Part shown: in pieces, positions 26,647 to 36,334 of the stretch
Position numbering within the stretch: position 1 is the first letter of the stretch
How the letters are laid out: the number at the start of each line of letters is the position of its first letter
Assembly (NCBI GenBank): GCA_029960955.1
Contig: JASBVS010000024.1
Coordinates: 1 to 64,000, forward strand
Direction of reading: 5' to 3'
Origin: Bacillota bacterium
GTDB taxonomy: Bacteria > Bacillota > Sulfobacillia > JAIMAT01
DNA length: 64,000 nt
The notes under the pieces: model-generated
Seen by the model: the letters and a program-made list of their open reading frames with translations, nothing else
Databases searched by the model: none
What the model was told of the DNA's origin: nothing
Translations under genes and position numbers: made by a program

Positions 26647-27429
26647 CTACGGCTCGGGGCGCCAGCCGCCGGTCACCTCGATCACGTTCCCCGTCAGGTA
26701 GTCCGACGCCTCGTCGCAGAGGAAGAGGACGACGCGCGCCAGGTCCTCGCCCGTGCCCGGACGGCCGACCGGTATGGCGGCGTCCCGCGCCGAGCGGGCC
26801 TCGCCGATGCGCCGCTCCTTCCAGGCCGGCCGGATCAGCCCGGGCGAGACCATGTTGACGGTGATGCCGTAGGGAGCCTCGCTCAGCGCCAGCGAGCGCG
26901 TCAGCGAGGCCAGCCCGCTCTTGGCCGCCGCGTAGGCCGTGGCCCGCACGTAGGAGCCGGCCGCGCCGGAGCCGGTCATGCCGAAGTTGATCACCCGGCC
27001 CCAGCGCCGCTCCCGCATCCCGGGCAGGACCCGCCGCGTCGCCCAGTAGACGCTGGAGAGGTTGCCGTCCACCATCTCCCGCCACTCCTCGGGCGTCGTC
27101 TCCAGCAGCGGTCGCTCCTCGAAGGTGAAGGGTCCGGCCGCGTTGACCAGCACGTCGACGCGGCCGAAGAAGTCGAGGTAGCGGTCGAAGAGCGCCTCCA
27201 CCTCCTCGCGCCGGGAGACGTCGCCCCGGACGGCCAGGGCGCGCCGCCCCATCGCCTCGATGGAGCGCGCCAGCTCCTCGGCGCGCCGGCGGCTGTGCAG
27301 CCAGTTGACGCCCACGTCGTAGCCGGCCTCGCCCAGCGCCCGCGCCACGACCGCGCCGATGCCGGTGGCGCTGCCGGTGACCACCGCCACCCGGCGGGCG
27401 CCAGGCTCCCCTGCTCCGCCCTGCACCAT
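26647..27429 (-). CDS. SDR family oxidoreductase (FabG-like)
   Basis: 260 residues. The Rossmann motif VTGSATGIGAVVARAL is followed by NAAG, the catalytic Ser in FGMTGSGAAGS, the YAAAKSG Tyr/Lys pair, and VSPGLIRPAW. It resembles 3-oxoacyl-ACP reductases and related dehydrogenases. The active-site region reads NFGMTGSG, slightly unusual for FabG. ATG start at 27429. It is convergent with the small gene after folE and divergent from fabL. Substrate unknown. Confidence 0.87.
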   Translation of the reverse strand: MVQGGAGEPGARRVAVVTGSATGIGAVVARALGEAGYDVGVNWLHSRRRAEELARSIEAMGRRALAVRGDVSRREEVEALFDRYLDFFGRVDVLVNAAGPFTFEERPLLETTPEEWREMVDGNLSSVYWATRRVLPGMRERRWGRVINFGMTGSGAAGSYVRATAYAAAKSGLASLTRSLALSEAPYGITVNMVSPGLIRPAWKERRIGEARSARDAAIPVGRPGTGEDLARVVLFLCDEASDYLTGNVIEVTGGWRPEP

Positions 27430-27601
27430 CCTCCCACCCCTGCGGGCAAGATAGCGGTCGCGCCCCGGGCCGGGCAACGCCGGCGCCCCCTGCCCTAGGC
27501 TATACTTCCTCCGCTCCAGGAAGTCGGAGCCGCGACGCGGAATCGAGTCAGGTCGAGAAACGGGCCGCCGGTTGCAGCGGCCCACGAGCGGGGGGTTCCG
27601 G

Positions 27602-28363
27602 ATGGGCGAAGGCCGCTTTGCAGGCAAGGTGGCGCTGGTGACGGGCGGTTCGCGCGGCATCGGCCGCGCCATCACGCTCCGGCTGGCCTCGGAGGGCGCC
27701 GACGTGGTGATCAACTTCTTCCGCAACCGCGGCCCGGCCGAGGAGACGGCGCGCCAGGTGGAGGCCATGGGCCGGCGCGCCCGCCTGGTCAGGGCGCACG
27801 TGGGCGAGCCGGAGAAGGTGCGCGCCATGTTCGAGGAGGTGGAGGCCGCCTTCGGCCGCCTCGACATCCTGGTCAACAACGCCGCCTCGGGCTCGCTCCA
27901 CCCGGTGATGGAGCTGGACGCCAAGGGCTGGGACTGGACCATGAACATCAACGCGCGCGGCGCCTTCCTCTGCTCGCAGGCGGCGGTGCCGCTGATGCAG
28001 AAGGCGGGCGGCGGGCGGATCGTCAACATCACCAGCCTCGGCTCGCACCGGGTGATCCCGTACTACGTGGCCGTGGGCGTCTCCAAGGCGGCGCTGGAGG
28101 CGCTCACCCGCTACCTGGCGGTCGACCTGGCCCGCTACGGGATCGCCGTCAACGCGGTCTCGGGCAGCGTGGTCGACACCGACGCCATCCGCCACTTCCC
28201 CAACCGGGAGGAGCTCCTGGCCTCCGCGCAGCGGGAGACGCCGGCGGGCCGGATCCTGCGGCCGGAGGACATCGCGGCCGCGGTCGCCTGGCTCTGCTCG
28301 GACGAGGCCGAGATGGTCCGCGGCCAGGTGCTGGTGGTCGACGGCGGCTACTCGCTGCGCTGA
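27602..28363 (+). CDS. fabL: enoyl-[acyl-carrier-protein] reductase III (NADPH), FabL
   Basis: 253 residues. Beyond the general SDR motif TGGSRGIGRAITLRL, it carries the FabL-specific stretches VNNAASGSLHPVMELD, WDWTMNINARG, VGVSKAALEALTRYLAV, VNAVSG, and HFPNREELL with TPAGR. These match Bacillus FabL closely. It reduces the enoyl double bond in the last step of fatty-acid elongation. The ATG at 27602 is preceded by a GGGGGG run. The M24 peptidase gene follows 21 bp later. Confidence 0.9.
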   Translation: MGEGRFAGKVALVTGGSRGIGRAITLRLASEGADVVINFFRNRGPAEETARQVEAMGRRARLVRAHVGEPEKVRAMFEEVEAAFGRLDILVNNAASGSLHPVMELDAKGWDWTMNINARGAFLCSQAAVPLMQKAGGGRIVNITSLGSHRVIPYYVAVGVSKAALEALTRYLAVDLARYGIAVNAVSGSVVDTDAIRHFPNREELLASAQRETPAGRILRPEDIAAAVAWLCSDEAEMVRGQVLVVDGGYSLR

Positions 28364-28384
28364 GCGGACGGGGAGGCGGAGGCC

Positions 28385-29488
28385 GTGTTGCGACTGGAAG
28401 CGGGGCGGCAGGCCCTCCGGCGGCTCGGCGCGGACGCCGTCCTGGTGGCACCGGGCGACACCATGCGCTACCTCCTGGGCTTCACGCCGGTGGCCGACGA
28501 AAGGCCCTGCCTGCTGGCCATCACCCATGCGGAGACGGGACTCTTCGTGCCGCAGCTGAACGAACGGCAGTTCCGCGAGGCGCTGGGGCCGGAAGGGGAG
28601 GCCGGCCTCGCCTGGATGGTCTGGAGCGACGACCAGGACGCCGGCACCCGGATCGGCGACTTCCTGCGCCGCCTGGGCGTCCACAGGACGAAGCGGGTGG
28701 CGGTGGACGGGACGATGCCCGCCTCCACCCTGCTGCCGGTCCTGCGCCGCCTGGGGGGCGAGTTCGTCGACGTGGGGCCCGCGCTGGAACCCTTCCGGGC
28801 GGTGAAGGACCGGGAGGAGGCCGAGCGGCTGCGGCGCTCGGCCGCCCTGGCCGACGAGGCCATGGAGGCGGGCTGGGCGGCGCTCCGCCCCGGCGTCACG
28901 GAGCGGCAGGTGGCGGCCGCCATCCTCCGCGCCTTCCAGGAAGGGGGCGCCGAGCGCGTCGACTTCGCGCTGGTGGCGGCGGGGCCCGACGGCGCCCTCC
29001 CCCACCACCACACCTCCGGCCGGCCCATCGCCCCCGGGGAGCCGGTGGTGATCGACATCGGCGCCACCCTGGACGGCTACTGCTCGGACCTGACCCGCGT
29101 GGCCGTGCTCGGCGAGCCCCAGCCGGAGGTCCGCCGCGTCCACGCGGTGGTCGAGCAGGCGGTGGAGGCGGCGCTGGCCGCCATCCGACCGGGGGTGAGC
29201 GCGGCCGAGGTCGACCTGGCCGCCCGCCGCGTCATCGAAGAGGCCGGCTACGGCCCCTACTTCACCCACCGGCTGGGCCACGGCATCGGCCTCGCCACCC
29301 ACGAGGCGCCCTGGATCCACCGCCAGAGCCGGACGCGCCTGGAGCCGGGCATGTTCTTCTCCGTGGAGCCGGGGATCTACCTCCCCGGGCGCTGGGGCGT
29401 CCGGCTGGAGGAGATCGTCGAGGTGGGCGAGGAGGGGCCGCGGGTGCTCAGCCGCCTGCCGCGCGACCTGCGCGTCGTCGCCCCCTAG
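28385..29488 (+). CDS. M24 family Xaa-Pro aminopeptidase-like protein
   Basis: 367 residues: a creatinase-type N-terminal domain (about 1-135), then the pita-bread domain. All five metal ligands are present: two Asp in VVIDIGATLDGYCSDLTR, His in HRLGHGIGLATHE, Glu in SVEPGIYLPG and Glu in RLEEIVEV. It should cleave Xaa-Pro dipeptides or related substrates with two divalent metals. GTG start at 28385. The second M24 protein of the window (36334) has lost several of these ligands. Confidence 0.9.
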   Translation: MLRLEAGRQALRRLGADAVLVAPGDTMRYLLGFTPVADERPCLLAITHAETGLFVPQLNERQFREALGPEGEAGLAWMVWSDDQDAGTRIGDFLRRLGVHRTKRVAVDGTMPASTLLPVLRRLGGEFVDVGPALEPFRAVKDREEAERLRRSAALADEAMEAGWAALRPGVTERQVAAAILRAFQEGGAERVDFALVAAGPDGALPHHHTSGRPIAPGEPVVIDIGATLDGYCSDLTRVAVLGEPQPEVRRVHAVVEQAVEAALAAIRPGVSAAEVDLAARRVIEEAGYGPYFTHRLGHGIGLATHEAPWIHRQSRTRLEPGMFFSVEPGIYLPGRWGVRLEEIVEVGEEGPRVLSRLPRDLRVVAP

Positions 29489-29510
29489 GCGATCCGGGAC
29501 CGGCGGGGAT

Positions 29511-29538
29511 TTGCCGAGCCGGGCTGCTGTGGTATCCT
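29511..29538 (+). promoter_or_regulatory. candidate promoter of the suf operon
   Basis: TTGCCG (29511-29516), 16-bp spacer, TATCCT (29533-29538). The predicted start falls at about 29545, directly before the palindrome. Confidence 0.5.
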
Positions 29539-29545
29539 ACCCGTG

Positions 29546-29570
29546 AAATCCTACTCACGCAGTCGGATTT
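29546..29570. promoter_or_regulatory. IscR/Rrf2-like operator before sufC
   Basis: AAATCCTACT-CACGC-AGTCGGATTT: arms of 10 bp matching at 9 positions. The CGACT/AGTCG core and the AT flanks resemble the Fe-S-regulated IscR type-1 site. Its position over the start site suggests repression by an Rrf2-family regulator encoded elsewhere. Confidence 0.6.
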
Positions 29571-29596
29571 ACTTCCGGTTCGAGGGGTTGGAGCCA

Positions 29597-30381
<785 letters not shown>

Positions 30382-30385
<4 letters not shown>

Positions 30386-31719
30386 GCCTCCGCACGGAGG
30401 AGAGTCGGCCCCTGGACGCCGAGGCTTTCGAGAGGCGCCTGGCGGCCCGCGGCGAGCCGGAGTGGCTGGCCGCGGCGCGCCGCGAGGCCTGGCGGCGCTA
30501 CGAGGCGGCGGAGCTGCCGGCGTCCAACGCGGAGAGCTGGAGGAAGACGAACCTGGCGAGCCTGGGCTTCTCCCTGGACCGGCTGCAGCCGCTCGCCCCG
30601 CCCGCCGGCCGGGCGGAGGCCGTGACGGAGCTGTTGCCGCCGGAGCTGGCGCCGCTCGTCGAGGCGGTCCGGCGCGGCGAGGCGGCGGCGATTCTGGAAC
30701 GGGACGGGGAGGCGGTCGCCCTCCCGGCGGCTTCGCTTCGCGGGGGCCTCCTCTTCACGCCGCTGGCCAGGGCGGCGCGCGAGGAGGGCGAGCGGCTCCG
30801 CCCCCACCTCTTCGGGCCCGCCTGGAGCGAGGAGACCAAGCTCGACATGCTGGAGCAGGCGGCGTGGAGCGGCGGCTTCTTCCTCTTCGTGCCGCGCGGC
30901 CTCCGCCTGGCGACGCCGCTGGTGCTGCTGAGCTGGCTCGACCGGCCCGAGGCGGGCGCCGTCGGCCACAGCGTCATCGTCCTCGAGCCCGAGGCCGAGG
31001 CGACGGTGGTGGTGGCGGTGGCCGGGCGCGAGGCGGCCGGGGGGCCGGGCCTCCACCTGCACGGCGTCGAGGTCTACGCCGGCGAGCACGCGCGCCTCCG
31101 CTTCGTGGGCCTGCAGCTCCTGGGCGACGGCGTCTTCGGCTTCGCGCGGCGACGCGCGCGGCTCGCGGGGGGCAGCTCGGTCGACTGGATCCTGGGCGAG
31201 TTCGGGGGACGGCTCAGCCGCTCGGGCTTCCGCTCCGAGCTCCTGGGCGAAGGCGCCGGCTCGCGGGCGGCGCTGGCCTTCCTGGGCGCGGGGCGGCAGC
31301 ACCTCGACTTCCCGGGCGAGATGATCCACGAGGGGCGCCGGACGAGCAGCGAGATGCTGGCGCGCGGCGTCCTCTTCGGCGAGGCGCACTCCATCTTCCG
31401 CGGCATGACGCATATCCTGCGGGGCGCGAAGGCCTCCAGCGCCTACCAGCGCGAGGGGACGCTGCTGATGGATCGCGCCGCCCGCGGCGACGCCATCCCG
31501 AGCCTGGTCATCGACGAGAACGAGGTCCAGGCGGGCCACGCCGCCACCGCGGGCAAGGTGGACGAGGAACAGCTCTTCTACCTGGAGAGCCGCGGCATCC
31601 CGCCCGCGGAGGCGCGCCGCCTGGTCGTGACGGGCTACTTCCGGCCGCTCCTGGAGCGTGTGCCGGAGGGCGCGGTGCGCGAGAGCTTCGAGCGATCGAT
31701 CGACAGGAAGCTGGGATGA
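30382..31719 (+). CDS. sufD: Fe-S cluster assembly protein SufD
   Basis: 445 residues, SufB/SufD fold. The C-terminal signature [20 protein letters not shown] then [20 protein letters not shown] is that of SufD. The region [23 protein letters not shown] is also conserved. It forms the scaffold with SufB and SufC. Unusually, no sufB is found in the cluster: downstream of sufU comes an unrelated convergent gene. ATG overlaps the sufC stop. Translation of sufS also starts on its stop codon. Confidence 0.92.
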
Positions 31720-32966
31720 GCATGGAGCTGGACGTCCGCCGTATCCGGGAGGACTTCCCCATCCTCCGTCGCCAGGTGAACGGTCGCCCGCTGGTCTACC
31801 TCGACTCGGCCGCCACCTCCCAGAAACCGGAGGCGGTCCTGGCCGCCGTCGACCGCTACTACCGGGAGACCAACGCCAACGTCCACCGGGCCATCCACAC
31901 GCTGGGGGAGCAGGCGACCGAGGCCTACGAGCGCGCCCGCGCGCGGGTGGCCCGCTTCGTCGGCGCCGGCGACCCGCGCGGGCTGATCTTCGTCCGCAAC
32001 ACCACGGAGGCGATCAACCTGGTGGCCTGGGGCTGGGCGCGCCAGAACCTGAAGCCGGGCGACGAGATCCTGCTGACCGAGATGGAGCACCACTCGAACA
32101 TCGTCCCCTGGCAGCTGGTGGCGCGGGAGACGGGCGCCTCCCTCGTCTACGTGCGGCTGACGCCCGACGGCGAGCTGGACTGGGCCGACTTCAAGGCGAA
32201 GCTCGGCCGGCGGACGCGGATCGTGGCGGTGGCCCACGTCTCCAACGTGCTCGGCACCGTCAACCCGGTCGACGCCATCTGTTCGGAGGCCCACCGGGCC
32301 GGCGCCGTGGTGCTGGTGGACGGGGCGCAGAGCGTCCCCCACATGCCGGTCGACGTCGGCGCCATCGGCTGCGACTTCCTCGCCTTCTCGGGCCACAAGA
32401 TGCTGGGCCCCATGGGCATCGGCGCCCTCTGGGGACGGCCGGAGATCCTGGAGGGGACGGAGCCGCTCTTCGGCGGCGGCGAGATGATCGCCGAGGTCTT
32501 CCCCGACCACTCGACCTGGAACGAGCTGCCGTGGAAGTTCGAGGCGGGCACGCCCAACGTCGCCGGCGCCATCGGCCTGGAGGCGGCGGTGGAGTACCTC
32601 GAGGGGCTGGGCATGGAGGCCGTGGCGGCGCACGAGCGGGAGTTGAGCCGCTACGCCTACGAGCGGCTGGAGCGGGTCGAGGGGCTGCGCATCTACGGGC
32701 CGCGCCCGCCGGAGAAGAGCCACGCGGGGGTCGTCACCTTCAACCTCCTCTCCGTCCACCCGCACGACCTCTCCATGATCCTCGACCAGCGGGCCGTGGC
32801 GGTCCGGGCCGGCCACCACTGCGCCCAGCCGCTGATGCGCTGGCTGGACGTCCCCTCGACGGCGCGGGCCAGCTTCTACGTCTACACGCTGCCCGAGGAG
32901 ATCGACATCCTGGCCGAGGCGCTGGAGGAGGCGCGAGAGTACTTCAGCCATGTCCTCCTTGGATGA
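31716..32966 (+). CDS. sufS: cysteine desulfurase SufS
   Basis: 416 residues, type II group cysteine desulfurase. PLP is held by Lys228 in FSGHKMLGPMG, and the catalytic Cys369 is in RAGHHCAQPLM. Other landmarks are YLDSAATSQKPEAV, NVHRAIHTL and EMEHHSNIVPWQ. It mobilises sulfur from cysteine and passes it to SufU. The ATG at 31716 overlaps the sufD stop; a second ATG two codons later (31722) is an alternative start. The 3' end overlaps sufU by 17 bp. Confidence 0.95.
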   Translation: MSMELDVRRIREDFPILRRQVNGRPLVYLDSAATSQKPEAVLAAVDRYYRETNANVHRAIHTLGEQATEAYERARARVARFVGAGDPRGLIFVRNTTEAINLVAWGWARQNLKPGDEILLTEMEHHSNIVPWQLVARETGASLVYVRLTPDGELDWADFKAKLGRRTRIVAVAHVSNVLGTVNPVDAICSEAHRAGAVVLVDGAQSVPHMPVDVGAIGCDFLAFSGHKMLGPMGIGALWGRPEILEGTEPLFGGGEMIAEVFPDHSTWNELPWKFEAGTPNVAGAIGLEAAVEYLEGLGMEAVAAHERELSRYAYERLERVEGLRIYGPRPPEKSHAGVVTFNLLSVHPHDLSMILDQRAVAVRAGHHCAQPLMRWLDVPSTARASFYVYTLPEEIDILAEALEEAREYFSHVLLG

Positions 32967-33405
32967 GCTGTACAGGGCGGTCCTCCTGGACCACTACACC
33001 CGCCCCAGGAACCGCGGCGTGGTGGAGGGGGACGGATCGGCCGTCGACCTGCGCAACCCGAGCTGCGGCGACACCATCCACCTGACGCTCCGCCTGGACG
33101 AGGCGGGAAGGATCGCCGAGGTCCGCTTCCTCGGGCAGGGTTGCTCGATCAGCCAGGCCTCCGCCTCCATCATGACCGAGGCCGTGAAGGGGAAGCCGGC
33201 CGCCGAGGCGGTGGCGCTGGCCGAGCGGTTCAAGGCGATGCTCCGCGGGGAGGCGGAGCTGGCGCCCGAGGACGGCGACCTGGCGGCGCTGGAGGGAGTC
33301 CGCCAGTTCCCCGTGCGCGTCAAGTGCGCCACGCTCGCCTGGAACGCGCTGGAGAAGGCGCTGGCGACGGCCACGGGCGGCCGGGCGGAGGGAGCGGAAG
33401 GCTAG
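32950..33405 (+). CDS. sufU: zinc-dependent sulfurtransferase SufU
   Basis: 151 residues. Zinc and sulfur-accepting residues typical of SufU are present: Cys39 and Asp41 in NPSCGDTIHL, Cys65 in GQGCSISQAS, and the last Cys in RVKCATLAWNAL. The insertion between the second and third cysteines (about 18 residues longer than IscU) is characteristic. It accepts persulfide sulfur from SufS. Starts inside the end of sufS; its stop overlaps the stop of the convergent permease gene by 4 bp. Confidence 0.94.
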   Translation: MSSLDELYRAVLLDHYTRPRNRGVVEGDGSAVDLRNPSCGDTIHLTLRLDEAGRIAEVRFLGQGCSISQASASIMTEAVKGKPAAEAVALAERFKAMLRGEAELAPEDGDLAALEGVRQFPVRVKCATLAWNALEKALATATGGRAEGAEG

Positions 33406-34649
33406 CCGGCGGGCGGGCGGGGCCGGAGGGGCGCGCGCCGCTCAGGGGGCTCGCGGTCGGCGGGGGGCAGGCGCTGCGCCCGCCCCGCGCCGTCGCCGCC
33501 CCTCGCGCCGTCCCCGCCCGTGGCGCCGGGGCCGCCCTGGCCGGAGCCGCCGCCCCCGGCGCCCGCGTCCGGAGGAAGCGGCGGCGTCGGCTCGCTGCCC
33601 CGCCGGAGCGCCTCCACGGCGGGGCCGAGGTTGCGCAGGATGGAGACGATCATGCCCACCAGCGGGACCGCCACCAGGCCGCCCAGCAGCCCCGCCACCT
33701 CGAAGCCGGCCGTCAGGGCGATGAGCGCCGTCAGCGGGTGGACGCCGACCGCGTGGCTGGTGATGCGCGGCGCCAGCACGTTCCCCTCCAGCTGCTGGAC
33801 GAGAAGGAAGTAGAGCGCCACCCAGATGGTGAGGGGGAAGGGCTGCGGCTGCAGGAGCGCGATCAGGAGGCCCGGGATCGCGCCCAGCACCGCGCCGAAC
33901 ATGGGGACCAGCTCGAAGAGGCCGCCGAGCACGCCGATGATGGCGGAGTAGGGCAGGCCCAGCGCCCACGCGCCGACGCCGTGCAGGAGACCGATGATCA
34001 GCGCCAGCGTCACCTGCCCGCGGAAGTAGCCGCCCAACGCGCGGCTCGCCTCCGCCGAGACGAGCCGCGCCAGCGGCTGGGCGTGGCGCGGCAGGCGGAG
34101 GAGGAAGCCCTGCCAGATCCGCTCCCCGTAGATCAGCCAGTAGACCATCAGCACCAGCGTCAGGACGACGTTGGCCACCGCGGAGCTGACGGCGCTGGCC
34201 ACCGCCCCGGTGGCCGAGAGGATGGCCGAGGCGCTGCTCTGCAGGCGGCTGATCAGCTCGTTCTGCAGCGCGTGCACGTCGATCACGATCCCCTGGCGCG
34301 CCAGGAAGTCGAGCCAGTGCGGCACCTCGCGCTGGGCCCGCGCCACCCAGCCCGGCAGCGCCTCCACCAGCTGGCTCAGCTGGCGGACCAGCGGCCCGGA
34401 GAGAAGGAAGAGGCCGACGCCGAGCACGGCCAGCGCGGCCACCATGACCAGGGCGATGGCCAGCCCGCGCAGGCGCACCAGGCGCTGCACGCCGTCGACG
34501 GCGGGGCTGACGATGAAGGCGAGGAGCGCGGAGAAGGCGATCACCAGGAGCGTCGTCAGGAAGTGGCTGAGGAGCCAGACGGCGATGCCCGCCAGCGCGA
34601 TCCCCAGGAGGATCGTGCCGAGGATGGCGGGATACCGCTCCCAGTCCAA
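33402..34649 (-). CDS. AI-2E family (UPF0118) membrane permease
   Basis: 415 residues with about eight membrane segments. The family regions LLVIAFSALLAFIVSPAVDG, YFRGQVTLALIIGLLHGVGAW and IGVLGGLFELVPMFGAVLGAIPGLL are clear. Members export autoinducer-2-like compounds or exchange Na+/H+; the substrate is unproven. The last roughly 65 residues are a low-complexity Gly/Pro/Arg-rich cytosolic tail (GAGGGGSGQGGPGATGGDG), not part of the family domain. Confidence 0.9.
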   Translation of the reverse strand: MDWERYPAILGTILLGIALAGIAVWLLSHFLTTLLVIAFSALLAFIVSPAVDGVQRLVRLRGLAIALVMVAALAVLGVGLFLLSGPLVRQLSQLVEALPGWVARAQREVPHWLDFLARQGIVIDVHALQNELISRLQSSASAILSATGAVASAVSSAVANVVLTLVLMVYWLIYGERIWQGFLLRLPRHAQPLARLVSAEASRALGGYFRGQVTLALIIGLLHGVGAWALGLPYSAIIGVLGGLFELVPMFGAVLGAIPGLLIALLQPQPFPLTIWVALYFLLVQQLEGNVLAPRITSHAVGVHPLTALIALTAGFEVAGLLGGLVAVPLVGMIVSILRNLGPAVEALRRGSEPTPPLPPDAGAGGGGSGQGGPGATGGDGARGGDGAGRAQRLPPADREPPERRAPLRPRPPAG

Positions 34650-34703
34650 GAAGCGTTCACCTCGCGAGGTTGCGGAGCGCCGCCGGAGCGCGCCGCCGCT
34701 TCC

Positions 34704-35933
34704 TCATCCTTCCGGCGGCTGGCCGGTACGTTGAACATACAGGGGAGGCGACCCGCCGGCAAGGGAACGGAGCCGCCCGTCGCGGTCGGCCCGGTACTCG
34801 ATGCCGCCCCAGCGGAGCCGCCCGCCCCGCAGCGTCTTCGCCTCCACGGCCAGCATGGTGGCGTCGAGGAGCGGCACCGCCAGCGCGGCGGGCAGGGGCC
34901 GCTCCCCCGCGAGGCGCGCCACCCAGCCCGACAGCCCCATCTTGGCCAGGAGGTAGAGCGCCGCCCCGCCCAGCCAGCGCCGGTCGCGCAGGCCCAGCAG
35001 AGCCATGGGCAGGTAGGCGTAGTGGACGAGGTGGTGGACCAGCTGCAGCGGGGGCGGCAGCATGCGCCGGAAGATGAGGGCGCCCCGCGCCAGGAGGCTC
35101 TCCAGCTGGCGCCAGCTCCTGGCGCCGACGGGCGAGACGAGGAGCGACCCGAGCCCGATGCGGCCGCCCGAGCGACGGATCAGCTGCCCCAGGCGGACGT
35201 CGTCGTTGACGTGACGGCCGAAGGCCGGCACGCCGCCGATCCGCTCCAGCGTCTCGCGGCGCAGGGCGACCGCCGCCCCCGGGGCGCCCGCGTCGACGCG
35301 CCCCGCCCAGGGGAGCCACTCGGCCAGCACCGTGGCGTTCATGTGCGTCTGGTAGAGGAGGCCCCAGAGCCCCCGCGCGCCCCGGTGCAGGGGGACGGCG
35401 CCGACCGCCGCGCCCTCGCCGGCGGGCCCGCGCAGCGGCTCGACGAGGGCGCGCAGGGCGCCCGGCGAGGCCACCATGTCGGCGTCGGCGAGGACCAGGA
35501 AGCGGCCGCGGGCGACGGCCACCCCGTGCAGGAGGTTGGACCCCTTCCCCGTGTAGCCGGGCTCCACCGGCGCCACGACGGCGCGGACCAGGCGGTCGGG
35601 GTAGCGGCGGCGGAGCTCGGGCAGCGCCCGGAGCGCGGGGTCGTCCGGCTCCTGGAAGGCGAGGACGAACTCGACCCCCGCCGCTTCCTCCAGCCGGAGC
35701 CACGACTCGATGCCGGCCAGGGTCGCCTCGCCGCCGCCGTGGACGGGCCGGATGACGCTCACCTCGGGAGCGTCGCCCCGCCGGGGCGGCGGGAGGGAGG
35801 CGGCGGGGCCGCCCGCCGGGGCCGTGCGCAGGCGGCGGAGCCGGCCGGCCGCCACCAGGCCGTGGGCGGCGAAGAGCGCGGCGCCGGCCGCGCCGAGCAG
35901 CCAGGGAAGGGAGGGCCTTGGCACCGGCGACAC
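34704..35933 (-). CDS. glycosyltransferase family 21-like (ceramide glucosyltransferase/HpnI type)
   Basis: 409 residues. An N-terminal membrane helix (LLGAAGAALFAAHGLVAAG) precedes a GT-A domain with EVSVIRPVHGG at the start, VLADADMVASPGAL (DxD-like), GRHVNDDVRLGQLI (acceptor-side acidic pair), and SPVGARSWRQL in the position of the processive (Q/R)xxRW motif. C-terminal hydrophobic segments follow. The pattern is that of GT21 enzymes, which glycosylate lipids such as ceramide, or hopanoids in HpnI. The lipid acceptor is unknown; no hopanoid genes are in the window. Confidence 0.75.
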   Translation of the reverse strand: MSPVPRPSLPWLLGAAGAALFAAHGLVAAGRLRRLRTAPAGGPAASLPPPRRGDAPEVSVIRPVHGGGEATLAGIESWLRLEEAAGVEFVLAFQEPDDPALRALPELRRRYPDRLVRAVVAPVEPGYTGKGSNLLHGVAVARGRFLVLADADMVASPGALRALVEPLRGPAGEGAAVGAVPLHRGARGLWGLLYQTHMNATVLAEWLPWAGRVDAGAPGAAVALRRETLERIGGVPAFGRHVNDDVRLGQLIRRSGGRIGLGSLLVSPVGARSWRQLESLLARGALIFRRMLPPPLQLVHHLVHYAYLPMALLGLRDRRWLGGAALYLLAKMGLSGWVARLAGERPLPAALAVPLLDATMLAVEAKTLRGGRLRWGGIEYRADRDGRLRSLAGGSPPLYVQRTGQPPEG

Positions 35934-36001
35934 CTCGGACCCCGGAGGGCTCCCCCGGGGGATAGAATGGCCGGTGTCAGAGTACCCGACGGGCCGGGGA
36001 G

Positions 36002-36334
36002 GTGGAAGCCCTGGAGCGGGCCGAGCGTGCGGTGTCCGAGCTGGCCGAGCTGCTCCGCTGGAACTCGGGCGAGGCGCCGCCCGCGCCGCCCCTCTCCCAG
36101 GCGGAGGCCGAGCGGCTGGCGCGCGAGGTGCTGGAGGGCCTCCTGGCCATGCCGGAGGAGATCTACCCGAAGCAGGTACGGCGGCGCGGGCTCCGCTTCA
36201 TCCTGCACGAGGAGCCCGGCGAGCCGGGCCGGAACATCTACTGCACGATCTGGGACGGCGAGCGCTGGCGCGAGCTGGGGGTCGTGGCCGTGCCGGAGCT
36301 CGGGGCGGCCGGGGGAAGGGGGCGCGAGGGCTAG
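36002..36334 (+). CDS. hypothetical protein
   Basis: About 110 residues. An N-terminal helix with leucines (ERAVSELAELLRW) is followed by a compact domain: EVLEGLLAMPEEIYPKQV, RRRGLRFILHEE, NIYCTIWDGERWRELGV. No family is recognised. The start is uncertain: GTG at 36002 lies within the purine-rich GGGGAGGTGG, so the true start may be the GTG at 36032. The stop TAG shares one base with the GTG start of the next gene (TAGTG), implying coupling to the M24-like protein. Confidence 0.6.
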   Translation: MEALERAERAVSELAELLRWNSGEAPPAPPLSQAEAERLAREVLEGLLAMPEEIYPKQVRRRGLRFILHEEPGEPGRNIYCTIWDGERWRELGVVAVPELGAAGGRGREG

